A stretch of 64,000 bases of DNA from Citrobacter freundii (GTDB taxonomy: Bacteria; Pseudomonadota; Gammaproteobacteria; Enterobacterales; Enterobacteriaceae). The stretch's first letter is position 1. Each line of letters starts with the position of its first letter. Shown here piece by piece: positions 35,168 through 45,584 of the stretch. The notes beneath the pieces are model-generated. The model saw nothing but the letters and a program-made list of their open reading frames with translations. It was not told the DNA's origin and did no database searches. The DNA lies in NCBI RefSeq assembly GCF_011077955.1, contig NZ_JAALBX010000008.1, forward strand, positions 62,001 to 126,000. The letters run 5' to 3'. A program made the position numbers and the translations under genes.

Positions 35168-38100
35168 ATGACCCCGACCAGCACCCCGAAGTTTCAGGAA
35201 GAATACAGCGCCAAAATACCGGCCCTGACATTACTGTCCAGCCTTGGCTGGACGTTTTTGTCACCGAAGCAGTGCCTGACTTATCGGGGTGACAAACAGG
35301 ATGAGGTGGTCTTGCGCCCGGTCCTACGCGAGGTGTTGTCAGCCCGCACCTTTATCGCTGAGGGTAAGGTTTGCCGGTTATCTGACAAGGCGATAGATAA
35401 CCTGATATCGCAGGTCTGCTCACCTGCCCTGAATGAAGGCTTACTGAAAGCCAATGAGCGGATGTATAACCACCTGCTGTATGGCATTGCCGTGACGGAG
35501 TTCGTTGACGGTAAAAAGGTGAACCCTACCATTGCCCTGATTGACTGGGTACATCCTGAGAACAATCAGTTCCACTTTACCGAAGAGTTTAGCGTGCTGC
35601 GCTCAGGTGGTGTGGATACTCGTCGCCCGGATATTGTCTGCTTTGTAAATGGTATCCCGCTGGCAGTGATTGAGGCCAAACGCCCGGACGGGCACGGCAA
35701 TAAGGGCCCCACCACGGATGAGGGAATATCCCAGAGTATCCGCAATCAGCGCAACGATGAAATTCCCCGTTTGTTTGCCTACAGCCAGCTATTGCTGTCC
35801 ATCAACGGACATGATGGCCGCTATGGGACCTGCCACACCCCGATGAAGTTCTGGGCCGCCTGGCGTGAGGAAGACATCACCGATGCGCAGATGCTCACCC
35901 TGCGCAATATGCCACTTACTCCGGCACAAACTGAGGCCCTGTTTGCCCATCGTACCGGGGCAGACCGTCAGTGGTATCAGCAACTGATGGCCGGGGGTGA
36001 GCTGGCGGTCAGCGGGCAGGATAAGCTGCTTATCAGTTTGCTCTCTCCGTCACGCCTGCTGGAGATGACCCGCTTCTTTACGTTGTTTGATAGCAAAACC
36101 GGCAAAATTGTCGCCCGTTATCAGCAGGCGTTCGGTATTAAACGTCTGCTGGAGCGCATCAATACCCGCCGTCCTGATGGTGGCCGGGAGGGCGGCGTTA
36201 TCTGGCATACCACCGGGTCCGGTAAGTCCTACACCATGGTCTTTCTCAGTAAAGCACTGATACTGCATGACAGCCTGAAGCAGTGTCGCCTTGTTGTGGT
36301 CACCGACAGGACTGACCTGGAACGCCAGCTCAGCAATACCTTCACTTCCGGCGGAGAGTTATCCGGGACTGGCGACAAAAGCAAGGCCATGGCCATCTCT
36401 GGCCAGATGCTGGCGAAACAAATTGGCTCCGGTAAGGAGCGTATCATCTTCACGCTTATCCAGAAATTCAACTCTGCGACAAAGCTGCCGGAATGCGTGA
36501 ATACTAGCCCTGATATTATTGTGCTGATTGATGAGGGCCACCGCAGCCAGGGCGGAGAAAATAACGTCCGCATGCAGCTGGCGCTGCCAAATGCCGCCTT
36601 TGTGGCTTTTACCGGCACCCCGTTACTGAATGAAGACAAAACCACCAACAAGTTTGGTCCGATTGTCCACGCCTATACCATGCAGCGGGCCGTGGAGGAC
36701 CAGGCGGTCACGCCGCTGCTTTATGAAGAGCGTATTCCTGACCTTGAGGTGAACGACCGGGCCATTGATGCCTGGTTTGAGCGTATCACCGACGGACTGA
36801 GTGAGGCACAGGTCGCTGACCTTAAGCGTAAATATGCCCGTAAGGGGGCAGTATACAGCGCTGATGACCGTATTCGTTTGATTGCCCTGGATATTGCCAC
36901 CCACTTTTCAAAAAATATCGATGAAGGGCTAAAAGGGCAGCTGGCCTGTGACAGTAAAGCCTCAGCCATTCTCTATAAAAAATACCTGGATGAAGCCGGG
37001 TTATTCGAATCTGCCGTGGTGATCAGTGCCCCGGACAGCCGGGAAGGTAACACCAGTGTGGATGAAAGCCGCCAGCCAGAGGTGACAAAGTGGTGGAAAG
37101 ACAATGTGGGCTCGCAGGATGAGACCACATACACCCGTGACATCATTAACCGTTTTGCCACCGACGACAGCCTGAAGCTGCTGATTGTGGTGGATAAGCT
37201 GCTGACCGGCTTTGATGAGCCGAAAAACACCGTGCTGTATATCGACAAGCCGCTGAAGTCCCATAACCTTATCCAGGCGATAGCGCGGGTCAACCGCCTG
37301 CACCCGCTGAAGAAATTTGGTCTGCTGATTGACTATCGCGGCATACTAGCCGAGCTGGATACCACGATTGGCCAGTATCAGGACCTGGCCTCCCGGACGC
37401 AGGGTGGCTATGACATCAGCGATATCGACGGGCTCTACAGCGCCATGAGCACCGAGTACAAACGCCTGCCCCATCTCTACAACCAGTTATGGGCCATCTT
37501 TGCGGGTGTCAAAAACAAGCAGGACACAGAGCAGCTACGGGCGGTGCTGGTCCCCCGGATAGAAGAGCTGGATGGTGAGCTGACCGATATTCACCAGAAA
37601 ACCCGGGACGATTTTTTTGAGGCATTAACCGCCTTTGCCGGATGCCTGAAAGTAGCCCTCCAGTCCGCCACCTTCTTCGCAGATAACAGCTTTACCGAGC
37701 AGGACCGCAATCTGTATAAGGAGACGGTTAAGCAGATGTCCAGCCTGCGCCAGTGGGCAATGCAGGTCAGCGGCGAACAGGTCAACTACGACGACTATGC
37801 TGAACAGGTGAAAAAGCTACTGGACAAGCATGTAAGCGGCGTGGAAGTCCGTGAGCCCGGCGGGGTTTATAACGTCGGACTGATGGGCAAAAATGAACAA
37901 CCTGAAACGTGGGAAACCGACAAGACTCGCAACGAAACCGATATCATCAAAACCCGCGTGACAAAGATGATTGAACAGGACTTGCGGGATGACCCGTATG
38001 CCCAGGAGCGTTTCTCAAAACTATTGCGCATGGCGATTGAAGAGGCAGAGAAACTTTTCGATCATCCCCTGAAACAGTACATGTTGTTTCAGGAGTTTGA

Positions 38101-38449
38101 GCAGCAGGTGCAGGCCCGTCAGCTCAGCGATATCCCGGAAGCACTCTCAGTCAACCGACATGCTCAGGCCTACTATGGCGTGTTTAAAAAAGAGCTCCCC
38201 CAGGTGTTTGACCTCCATGATGAGCAGGTGCAGGACAAATGGACGACACTGGCCCTTGAGGTGGATGACATCATTATCAGCGCTGTGGCTGAAAACTCCC
38301 TTAATCCACAGGACATTGAAAAAGCGGTAAAGACCAAGCTTCTGCCCATTCTTTTTGCTGCCTGTCGTGATGTGGGTGCGGGCATGAATCAGGTAAACCG
38401 TATCACCGAGTCGTTGATACAGATACTGCGCGTGGGCCTGAATAAATAA
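35168..38449 (+). CDS. hsdR: Type I restriction endonuclease subunit HsdR
   Basis: A 1093-residue motor-nuclease. The PD-(D/E)xK nuclease (about 150-190) shows RRPDIVCF and IPLAVIEAKRP. The SF2 translocase has Walker A HTTGSGKSYTM (about 350), DEGHRSQ, FTGTPLL, and later motif VI (LIQAIARVNR). The C-terminal region is helical and binds the methyltransferase. It is full length for the EcoR124-like type IC-like class. ATG 35168 follows GGATGAGCA. Its stop overlaps the next gene by 1 bp. Confidence 0.96.
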   Translation: MTPTSTPKFQEEYSAKIPALTLLSSLGWTFLSPKQCLTYRGDKQDEVVLRPVLREVLSARTFIAEGKVCRLSDKAIDNLISQVCSPALNEGLLKANERMYNHLLYGIAVTEFVDGKKVNPTIALIDWVHPENNQFHFTEEFSVLRSGGVDTRRPDIVCFVNGIPLAVIEAKRPDGHGNKGPTTDEGISQSIRNQRNDEIPRLFAYSQLLLSINGHDGRYGTCHTPMKFWAAWREEDITDAQMLTLRNMPLTPAQTEALFAHRTGADRQWYQQLMAGGELAVSGQDKLLISLLSPSRLLEMTRFFTLFDSKTGKIVARYQQAFGIKRLLERINTRRPDGGREGGVIWHTTGSGKSYTMVFLSKALILHDSLKQCRLVVVTDRTDLERQLSNTFTSGGELSGTGDKSKAMAISGQMLAKQIGSGKERIIFTLIQKFNSATKLPECVNTSPDIIVLIDEGHRSQGGENNVRMQLALPNAAFVAFTGTPLLNEDKTTNKFGPIVHAYTMQRAVEDQAVTPLLYEERIPDLEVNDRAIDAWFERITDGLSEAQVADLKRKYARKGAVYSADDRIRLIALDIATHFSKNIDEGLKGQLACDSKASAILYKKYLDEAGLFESAVVISAPDSREGNTSVDESRQPEVTKWWKDNVGSQDETTYTRDIINRFATDDSLKLLIVVDKLLTGFDEPKNTVLYIDKPLKSHNLIQAIARVNRLHPLKKFGLLIDYRGILAELDTTIGQYQDLASRTQGGYDISDIDGLYSAMSTEYKRLPHLYNQLWAIFAGVKNKQDTEQLRAVLVPRIEELDGELTDIHQKTRDDFFEALTAFAGCLKVALQSATFFADNSFTEQDRNLYKETVKQMSSLRQWAMQVSGEQVNYDDYAEQVKKLLDKHVSGVEVREPGGVYNVGLMGKNEQPETWETDKTRNETDIIKTRVTKMIEQDLRDDPYAQERFSKLLRMAIEEAEKLFDHPLKQYMLFQEFEQQVQARQLSDIPEALSVNRHAQAYYGVFKKELPQVFDLHDEQVQDKWTTLALEVDDIIISAVAENSLNPQDIEKAVKTKLLPILFAACRDVGAGMNQVNRITESLIQILRVGLNK

Positions 38450-39225
38450 TGTGTGAGAAAACGCCGCCATCTTTACCAACGCTACAGCTGGTTTATGCCG
38501 GTGAGCCGATTACCGTCCAGTGCGTTCCGCGCCGGGTGGTAAAAGGCCGGTTACTTATCAAAGTCCACCCAGATGGACGGGTGGTGGCTGCAGTCCCGCC
38601 AGATACCCCGGAACAGGTCGTGCTGAGTGCGCTGAAAAAAAGAGGCCGCTGGATATACCAGCAATTACGGGACTTCAGGGCGCAGCAGACGCATGTCACT
38701 CCCCGGCAGTATGTGAGTGGAGAAAGTCACTACTATCTGGGCAAGCAATATCAGCTTAAAGTGACGGAAGCCTCAACCCTGCCACAGAAAGTGAAAATGT
38801 TTCGAGGATGCCTGGAGGTCACGGTCAGGCATAAATCAGCAGAGAAAGTGAAATCCTTGCTGGCTGACTGGTACAGGGAACGTGCTCGGGAGGTGTTTCA
38901 GCGCCGTCTCGATATCCTGGTTCCCCAGACGCTTTGGATCAGCGAACGTCCGCCGGTTCGCCTGCGAGCGATGCAGACCCAGTGGGGGAATTGCTCCGCG
39001 AAAGGTTGCCTGACACTCAATCCCTGGCTGGTCAAGGCCCCTTCCGACTGTATCGATTATGTTTTACTGCATGAGCTTTGTCATGTAGCAGAACATAACC
39101 ACAGCGAAGCCTTTTACCGCCTCATGGGGCAAGTCATGCCAGGATGGGAAAAGGTTAAAAAACGCCTGGACGGCATGGCAGAAATGCTGCTGTCGGGGAT
39201 GGTACAGACAGAGGAGAACGCATGA
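38449..39225 (+). CDS. YgjP-like (DUF45/M48-type) metallopeptidase linked to type I restriction
   Basis: A 258-residue protein. The zinc motif HELCHVAEHNHSEAF (HExxH plus downstream His) lies at about 202, with the family block RAMQTQWGNCSAKG and LTLNPWLVKAP before it. Such DUF45 metallopeptidases often follow hsdR; a protease role in controlling restriction has been proposed for comparable ClpXP alleviation, but for this family it is inference. It starts at the last base of the hsdR stop, so it is co-translated. Confidence 0.9.
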   Translation: MCEKTPPSLPTLQLVYAGEPITVQCVPRRVVKGRLLIKVHPDGRVVAAVPPDTPEQVVLSALKKRGRWIYQQLRDFRAQQTHVTPRQYVSGESHYYLGKQYQLKVTEASTLPQKVKMFRGCLEVTVRHKSAEKVKSLLADWYRERAREVFQRRLDILVPQTLWISERPPVRLRAMQTQWGNCSAKGCLTLNPWLVKAPSDCIDYVLLHELCHVAEHNHSEAFYRLMGQVMPGWEKVKKRLDGMAEMLLSGMVQTEENA

Positions 39226-39335
39226 AATATCGGATAATGACTTTGCTTTGACTGATGGTCGCCCCGGCCGTGCAGGCTGATACTTACCGTGACCGAAATG
39301 GCGTGATGACCGGCACCCGGCAAAAGCAGAACTGA
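39222..39335 (+). pseudogene. Small exported-protein gene with in-frame TGA
   Basis: From ATG 39222, overlapping the metallopeptidase stop, the frame reads MKYRIMTLL, TGA (39249-39251), LMVAPAVQADTYRDRNGVM, TGTRQKQN, stop at 39335. Without the TGA it would be a 37-residue peptide with a signal sequence (cleavage after VQA). The tail TYRDRNGVMTGT looks like the repeats of small periplasmic proteins of enteric plasmids. Probably dead by a nonsense change. Confidence 0.55.
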
Positions 39336-39420
39336 ATAATTCCCTCTGACGCTAACGGTTCAGAAACTGACTGATACCTCGTTGTTATTGGCTTTAAAAG
39401 TCATCACAAAAAATCAGAGG

Positions 39421-39458
39421 CCTGCTACAACCTGCTACATGTAGCAGGTTGTAGCAGG
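39421..39458. repeat. 38-bp perfect palindrome made of CTGCTACA units
   Basis: The two halves are exact reverse complements with no spacer. The left half is CCTGCTACAACCTGCTACA; the unit CCTGCTACA occurs twice in each half. It lies in the 275-bp gap between the hsd operon and the DUF262 pair, 153 bp before the first DUF262 gene. Candidate operator, recombination site or origin-like site; no T-tract to make it a classic terminator. Confidence 0.9.
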
Positions 39459-39610
39459 TTATCGAATGCAATTTCAAATTTTACTAAAAAAATTGAAGCC
39501 AAAGGAAATGCGCTAATGGCTCTTTATCATAAACCTGACCGCAGTCAGGCAGTCAGACTGCCGCCCTTCGTTCAACTGATAACTACAATTGTTGGGCAGG
39601 TACTGTAATT

Positions 39611-40951
39611 ATGGGACAGATAAACTATCAGGTAAAAAAAGTTGGGGACCTGCTCAGGCAGCAACTCACTATTCCTTCCTACCAGCGCCCCTACAAATGG
39701 AAGCCCAAACATGTTAATCAACTGATTGATGACGTGTTAAGCCACCGGGGTAAAGAATGCTACCGGCTTGGAACGGTGGTATTGCACAAAGATGAAGTAA
39801 AGCCAGCTAATGCGATAGCGCTTAATGTTGTTGACGGCCAGCAACGCCTTCTGACGCTCACATTACTTTGTACACTACTTGATCAACGCGATAAGTTTTC
39901 ATCTCCCTTGCTGGAGCAGGCATTTGCTTCAAGGGTGAGCATCAATAACCTTGAGCACAATGCCAAAGTCATTGAAAGCCGCCTGGTGGGGCTTAACGAT
40001 GATGAACGTCAATCACTGCTGTATTTTGTGTCTAACCGATGTGAACTCATCGAAGTGACGCTCGATGACTTAAGCGAAGCGTTTCAGTTTTTCGACTCGC
40101 AAAATGCCAGAGGCAAGGCCCTGGCACCTTATGATTTGCTAAAGGCATACCATTTACGCGAGATGATGGAGACAACCGGACAGGCGGAACGACTCCATCA
40201 CGTCAGCCTTTGGGAGCAAGGTGTCAGTCCGGATGATGGATCCGCCAGCCTTCATCTGATTATGGGCGAGTTCTTATTCCGTCAGCGTCGTTGGCTGGAT
40301 GGCGACTATGGTATCCAGTTCAGCCGCCACAATCTTGAGGTGTTCAAAGGCATCAACCTCTCCACATGTGATTACCACTACCTGCAGTCTCTGCTAGCCC
40401 TGGATTTTGCCGTTGAGCATTACAATAACGACCCCGCAAGGAAGTGGGACAAGCAACATCAGTCTTACCCGTTTCAAATTAATCAGGTCATCATTAACGG
40501 AAAACGTTTTTTTGAGTACATCCAGCACTACAAGTCTTTGCATCACACCCTGTTTGATGGTGATAAAGCGCTACTTGGCGATTTCTTAAAAAAACATACC
40601 CGCTATGCTGGCAGTTCACGTAAGGGGGATATGTATATCAAAAATCTCTTTATGTGCGCGTTGATGGCCTATTACGATAAATTTGGTGACCATGAATTAG
40701 CTCAGGCGGCAACAATTTGTTTTTGCTGGAGTTACTACTTACGACTGCAATATCAAAAAATCGGCATGGACAGTATTGATAGCTATGCGCGTGAGGCACG
40801 AGGACTGTTAAGAGTGATGGGTAAAGCCATCCACCCACAACAAGTTCTGCGCTTCGAGCCAAAGCGATGTGAAAATATCCGCTTTCTCAATGCCAAGTCC
40901 GTACAGGATTCCATCGCTCAAATGCTGGGAGATGTCGATGACAACAAGTAA
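39611..40951 (+). CDS. DUF262-domain protein, first gene of a GmrSD/TgvAB-like pair
   Basis: A 446-residue protein with an N-terminal DUF262 (ParB/sulfiredoxin-like) domain. The motifs [11 protein letters not shown] (about 22) and [11 protein letters not shown] (about 78) are the nucleotide-binding/hydrolysis signature of GmrS-type proteins. The rest (about 150-446) is helical, and I see no DUF1524 nuclease motif. It overlaps the next DUF262 gene by 14 bp. The pair, next to a type I system, recalls TgvA-TgvB of Vibrio VPI-2, a modification-dependent restriction system. Confidence 0.85.
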   Translation: MGQINYQVKKVGDLLRQQLTIPSYQRPYKWKPKHVNQLIDDVLSHRGKECYRLGTVVLHKDEVKPANAIALNVVDGQQRLLTLTLLCTLLDQRDKFSSPLLEQAFASRVSINNLEHNAKVIESRLVGLNDDERQSLLYFVSNRCELIEVTLDDLSEAFQFFDSQNARGKALAPYDLLKAYHLREMMETTGQAERLHHVSLWEQGVSPDDGSASLHLIMGEFLFRQRRWLDGDYGIQFSRHNLEVFKGINLSTCDYHYLQSLLALDFAVEHYNNDPARKWDKQHQSYPFQINQVIINGKRFFEYIQHYKSLHHTLFDGDKALLGDFLKKHTRYAGSSRKGDMYIKNLFMCALMAYYDKFGDHELAQAATICFCWSYYLRLQYQKIGMDSIDSYAREARGLLRVMGKAIHPQQVLRFEPKRCENIRFLNAKSVQDSIAQMLGDVDDNK

Positions 40952-42842
40952 CGATTTAGCATTGCTGACTATCGAAAAATTATTCAGCGAAAACAGTCAT
41001 TATGTTATTCCCATTTACCAGCGTAACTACGCATGGGGAGCAGCGGAGATCGAGCAGCTCATTCAGGACATTGCCGATGGTATTCAAGACTTTGAAAAGA
41101 TCGGAGAACAGAAAGAGGCGAAATACTATCTGGGCAGCCTGGTAGTGTATATCCGGGATGGCGCTGACAGCCCTCATAAAGATGCAATCGTTTATGAAAC
41201 GATTGATGGACAGCAAAGGCACACGACGCTGTCGATTTTGCTCGCATACTTAAAAACCGTTATTCATAGTAGCGAACAAGATTTATCGCGCCTTCACCTC
41301 AATCTTGACTTTGACAGCCGTCCTAAATCAGCACGAACGCTGCAAAATCTGTTTCAACAGGCGCAGAGGAGCGATCCGGAAGAACCCTCAATCCGGGCTG
41401 CGTTTACCCTTATAGAGCGATACTTTAAGACCCATAACATAGACACCAGCGACTTCTGCCAGTATCTGCTCAAACACGTGACTATTTTGCGGGTTCCAGT
41501 GCCCAAAGATACCGACCTCAACCACTACTTTGAAATCATGAATAACCGGGGTGAGCAACTGGAAAAACATGAGGTATTGAAAGCACATTTGATGTCGGTT
41601 TACAGCGGCGACACGGCTTCAAGAAACAGCTTTTCAGCCATATGGGATGCCTGCGCAGACATGGGGCGCTATATACAATTAGGCTTTAGCCCGGAGGCTC
41701 GCAAGGTTTTATTTGGCGAAAAATGGTCAGGTTTCCCAACCGATTTTGAGGCAATCAAGTGCGTGACAGAAACCCACCATAGCACAGACGAAAAACCGAC
41801 ACTGCGGAACATTATCGGGGCTCGACGCTTTCATGACACCGATAACGACGATGAAAAAGTCAAAGAGCAGCGCTTTGATTCTATTATCGATTTCTCCAAC
41901 TTTCTGCTGCATGTTCTAAAAGTGACTGTTGCCGATACCGTTTCTCTGGATGATAAAAAGCTGCTCCAGGCCTTTGAGATCATAAAAAATGACAGAGAAA
42001 AAATCACTCAGTTTGTGTTTGATTTGTTGAAGTTTCGCATCTTGTTTGACCGCTATGTTATTAAACGCGATAAGGCAAACGATCAGGAGTGGAGCCTTCA
42101 GAAGCTTGAGTGTTATGAACACAATAATAATTCAAACTTTGGCTATAAAAACTCCTTCGGCAAAGATGGGGAGACTGGTGTAACCAAACGGCTGGCGATG
42201 ATCTTGTCAATGTTCCATGTCTCACACCCCGCCTATGTTTACAAGCGATGGCTCAATCGCTCTCTGGTCATTCTGAATAGTCTTGCTTCGAGCGAACTGG
42301 ACATAAACGGAACGGCTTATCTGGAGGCGCTTGAGAAGCTCAGCAGTGAGTTTCTGGCTGAGCTCTGTGGTGAAAACGAGCAATTTAACACTGATCCTCT
42401 GCATCGTGGCACTGGTGTGCAGAACTATGTGTTTAATTTGCTCGATTATCGCTTGTGGCGTGATCTCACTGCGGGTCAGAGCTTCGACGGTAAAGGGGCT
42501 AATCACCCCGATATTAAGAAACACTTCGAGGATTTCCAGTTTTCACCGAGTCGAACATCGGTTGAACACTATTTTCCCCAAACCGATCCGGCTGGTGTAA
42601 ATAAAATGGGGAATGATGTCCATCGTTTCGGGAATCTTTGCCTGATTTCACCAAGCAGCAACTCAAGACTCAGTAATTATTCGCCTGCGGATAAGAAAAA
42701 ATTCTATGCTGAAACAGAGCGAGCTGAGAGCTTAAAACAAGCCATCATGATGAGCTATGAGGAATGGGGACCTGAGGGGCAAGGCATCAAAAACATTGAA
42801 AACCATGAAAAGGCGATGTTGGTACTACTAAAAGGTGACTGA
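40938..42842 (+). CDS. DUF262-DUF1524 protein, nuclease partner of the pair
   Basis: A 634-residue protein. The N-terminal DUF262 domain has [12 protein letters not shown] and [12 protein letters not shown]. The C-terminal DUF1524 domain has the His-Me finger nuclease motif: TSVEHYFPQ, then [19 protein letters not shown]. Together these are GmrS and GmrD parts in one chain, as in type IV enzymes that cut modified phage DNA. ATG 40938 has a GGGAG site; a second ATG two codons earlier is possible. Overlap with the upstream gene implies a two-subunit complex. Confidence 0.88.
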   Translation: MTTSNDLALLTIEKLFSENSHYVIPIYQRNYAWGAAEIEQLIQDIADGIQDFEKIGEQKEAKYYLGSLVVYIRDGADSPHKDAIVYETIDGQQRHTTLSILLAYLKTVIHSSEQDLSRLHLNLDFDSRPKSARTLQNLFQQAQRSDPEEPSIRAAFTLIERYFKTHNIDTSDFCQYLLKHVTILRVPVPKDTDLNHYFEIMNNRGEQLEKHEVLKAHLMSVYSGDTASRNSFSAIWDACADMGRYIQLGFSPEARKVLFGEKWSGFPTDFEAIKCVTETHHSTDEKPTLRNIIGARRFHDTDNDDEKVKEQRFDSIIDFSNFLLHVLKVTVADTVSLDDKKLLQAFEIIKNDREKITQFVFDLLKFRILFDRYVIKRDKANDQEWSLQKLECYEHNNNSNFGYKNSFGKDGETGVTKRLAMILSMFHVSHPAYVYKRWLNRSLVILNSLASSELDINGTAYLEALEKLSSEFLAELCGENEQFNTDPLHRGTGVQNYVFNLLDYRLWRDLTAGQSFDGKGANHPDIKKHFEDFQFSPSRTSVEHYFPQTDPAGVNKMGNDVHRFGNLCLISPSSNSRLSNYSPADKKKFYAETERAESLKQAIMMSYEEWGPEGQGIKNIENHEKAMLVLLKGD

Positions 42843-42935
42843 GGTATGCGTTATCACGAACTTGTCTGCTGCCATGTTGATTTTATGGATAAGCATCTGA
42901 TACAGGGTTGCGCAATCCCAGGTTCGTAATCACTG

Positions 42936-42965
42936 GTAGGGTGAGAGAGATTTCTCTCACCCTAC
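42936..42965. terminator. Perfect 13-bp hairpin between convergent genes
   Basis: GTAGGGTGAGAGA, loop GATT, TCTCTCACCCTAC. No T-tract follows on either strand, but position between the DUF262 operon and the convergent YfjJ-like gene fits a shared transcription end. Confidence 0.7.
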
Positions 42966-42970
42966 GAGGG

Positions 42971-43669
42971 TTAACAGGTAAGCCTGTTCAAGCATAATAA
43001 CTGGTTTGTACCAAAATTACGGTAACCGTCGTGGATATCTTTGGTCCTTGTTTTCGCCAAGTATGCCAAGCGAATCAGAAAATACCAGTATATTTTAGTG
43101 CGATCCAAAGCATCTATCCTGCTGAACCTGTAAATGGGATTGGGTGGGAACTCAGCTAATGCTGCGTAATCATCGTAGTTAAGGTCTATAGCACTGCACC
43201 AGGCTCTCTGTATGCGGGTGGCCATGTTATTAGCATTCCGGTCTTGGTAATTCCCCAGATACGCATAGACATCAGCGTTAAACAGCAGCACTAGATGGTA
43301 ATGGGGATGTTCACCAGTATCCCGTTCTCTGCACCACCCATAAGATGGTATTGTCGGATTTCCAGGTCTCCCGGCTCGGTTGTGCTCCACCCGTATCTGA
43401 CTTTTCAGTGATTCTGAGAAGCGAGTGATTGCCTGCTGGTCGTCACGTTGAAAGCATAGTGGTAGGTCAGGCTCTCCCGCTACATGAGACTGGGCGAATC
43501 TCAGGTCAGTACGAATACCGAATATGCGGAAATGCTGTTCCAGTTTGTCATACACCATGTTAAGTAATGAGTTGAGAATATACAGGTCGATAGGTGACTT
43601 ATACATTCGGGATGTTATCGATACCAAGTCATCAATCTCTGCATTGCTAAGCTTATACTGCGATTTCAT
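42971..43669 (-). CDS. YagK/YfjJ-like inovirus Gp2-type protein
   Basis: A 232-residue protein of the YagK/YfjJ C-terminal (inovirus Gp2) family found in CP4 islands. It has an HPHYHLVLLFN block (HUH-like HxH pattern, about residue 125), then DRTKIYWYFLIRLAYLAKTR. Related proteins are replication initiators of filamentous phages and plasmids. In this island it probably belongs to a replication module with the DUF3987 protein upstream. The catalytic tyrosine cannot be assigned with confidence. Confidence 0.82.
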   Translation of the reverse strand: MKSQYKLSNAEIDDLVSITSRMYKSPIDLYILNSLLNMVYDKLEQHFRIFGIRTDLRFAQSHVAGEPDLPLCFQRDDQQAITRFSESLKSQIRVEHNRAGRPGNPTIPSYGWCRERDTGEHPHYHLVLLFNADVYAYLGNYQDRNANNMATRIQRAWCSAIDLNYDDYAALAEFPPNPIYRFSRIDALDRTKIYWYFLIRLAYLAKTRTKDIHDGYRNFGTNQLLCLNRLTC

Positions 43670-43914
43670 AATAATCCTTAATTATGTGAATACCAATCAT
43701 TGGATAACGGGTAGCCCTCACGCTACCCATGTGATGTTGGATGCAATCCCTATAGGGGGATGTACAGTTTAGTGTTGAACACTTAGCAAGATATATTACA
43801 TATACCAGTGAAAATTCATTAATTGACCATGCTATTAATTTAAGTCGAAACCATTACGGCACTGAGTTTAATGTCGAAAATATATTAACCAGACAGAGTT
43901 TAATTGCTCTGAAG

Positions 43915-45429
43915 TTACTCGAAGTTAGGTAGCTTACTCATCGCAATCGATCCCGAGTGTAAAACAGGGATGTTAGTCTTCTCAGCCAATTCTTTCGGTT
44001 CCATCGTTGAGCCAATAAATTTTACATAATTAACTCCTCCTCTTTCGAATAATTGCACTACACCTTCAGACTCAAGTTGTTCTAAAGTAGGCATCAGATT
44101 CTCTGAATTTCTGACTGAATATGGACCTTTCTTAATAAGGTCATTTCTTTTGAAGTCGTATGAACCATTGCTAACGAGATTGTCCTCAAGGTACCATGTC
44201 AATTTTTCACCCCTTGTAGGTTTTCGAGTAGAATCAACCTTAGCGATAAGATGATTAATAAAAAATTCTGTTATTTTTAATGATGATGTTAAAGTTTCCT
44301 TCGTAATTACTGGTGAGTCAGGTGTAATAAACATTTGCATGACTGCTGCAATCCGTGAAGCATGCTCCATAAATCGAGCACTAAAATCATCATAATGGTG
44401 TAGTTCGCCTCCTTTTTTTATTTTTTCCTGAATTTGTCTACTCTGTAAACTCCAGACAATTTGTGCCTCAGAAGAAAAAATAATACATATACGCTCTTCA
44501 TTTTTTTCTCTACGCCTCATTCCATCCTGCAAATGCTTGGTGACAATAGAAAAAAATTCTTCCAGTCCTGGTTCATCAGTCCATATACCAGCATCAGGGA
44601 TACAGATCAATTCAGGGATCTGTTCCATGTCGACCGGCGATAAACGAGCCAAAAATCCTGAATTCCTTGCTTTTTCACCCTGTTTTTCAAGAAAGTCATC
44701 AAATAAACCGGGCTGCATCATCAGCAGCATCGTTAGCCGTGCATCATCAACATCGTAACTGTCACGTGAAGCCCTACTGTCTGCAATTCTTCCTTCTCCC
44801 CAAAGAGAGTTGAGTACGGGTGTATTGCGGAAAAGATTACTGTCGAAGGGCCCTCCGGCCTCATCAGACCCGAGCATCAACGAGGGAGAGCCCTGCGCTA
44901 ATATCTTTCTAAGTCCCTCACTTGTGGAGTCATTTTTAGTAAGATACTTTCTTATCGGTATAACTGGTTTTCTTAGATAGCATTCCTCCTGTTTTCTTCG
45001 TGCTTCGCTTTCACCATTTATCTGACGAATAGATTTACTGTATTGTTTTTTATACTCTTTAAATTCCACTTCCCATGATGCAATCTCTAGTTCATAGAGT
45101 TTCTCCTTTAGCAGGAAATCATCTTTCAACTCATTTTCCAGTCGATAGATTGGCTCCATCAACAATTTAAATACAGTTGATTTTCTGCTTCCGGATCTTG
45201 CTAACAATAGAATATAAAGCGATGTAAAAGTTTTCCCATTCTTAAGCTGAACATCAAATTTATCCTGGCAGGCATACGCCATTACCCCAAGTAATACGGT
45301 AAAAATAAGTTCAGCGGCAGCTCCCGTTTTAAAATGAATGTAACTTATCAATCGTTGTGCAAATGTCGGTAACGTTTGAAACTCTAAAGAGAGTTCTTTT
45401 ATTTTTTTACTCTTATTTCTTTTGGACAT
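43915..45429 (-). CDS. DUF3987-family protein (YfjI-like)
   Basis: A 504-residue protein of the DUF3987 family, RecA-like ATPase/primase-helicase-like proteins in mobile islands. The P-loop-like block is LLARSGSRKSTVF (about residue 75). A second region, LMLGSDEAGGPFDS, fits a Walker B. The C-terminal 80 residues look like a winged helix. Strongly AT-rich compared with its neighbours. Together with the YfjJ-like and AlpA-like genes it makes a satellite-type replication/induction module. Confidence 0.82.
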   Translation of the reverse strand: MSKRNKSKKIKELSLEFQTLPTFAQRLISYIHFKTGAAAELIFTVLLGVMAYACQDKFDVQLKNGKTFTSLYILLLARSGSRKSTVFKLLMEPIYRLENELKDDFLLKEKLYELEIASWEVEFKEYKKQYSKSIRQINGESEARRKQEECYLRKPVIPIRKYLTKNDSTSEGLRKILAQGSPSLMLGSDEAGGPFDSNLFRNTPVLNSLWGEGRIADSRASRDSYDVDDARLTMLLMMQPGLFDDFLEKQGEKARNSGFLARLSPVDMEQIPELICIPDAGIWTDEPGLEEFFSIVTKHLQDGMRRREKNEERICIIFSSEAQIVWSLQSRQIQEKIKKGGELHHYDDFSARFMEHASRIAAVMQMFITPDSPVITKETLTSSLKITEFFINHLIAKVDSTRKPTRGEKLTWYLEDNLVSNGSYDFKRNDLIKKGPYSVRNSENLMPTLEQLESEGVVQLFERGGVNYVKFIGSTMEPKELAEKTNIPVLHSGSIAMSKLPNFE

Positions 45430-45584
45430 GCATATCAGACCCTTTTTATCATTGAAAAATCAAATGACTTCAGGGGAGATCCGCTTATCTATACAAGCAA
45501 ATCTCCATCCTAATAATGAAACGAAAAGTTTTATGAGACGGGAAAATCTCTCGTCATCTAATTTAAATTAAATTTCCATAAATA

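Noticed and set aside
42936-42965. Hairpin as part of a retron or small RNA gene
   Set aside because: No reverse transcriptase or promoter nearby; a simple transcription end between convergent genes suffices.
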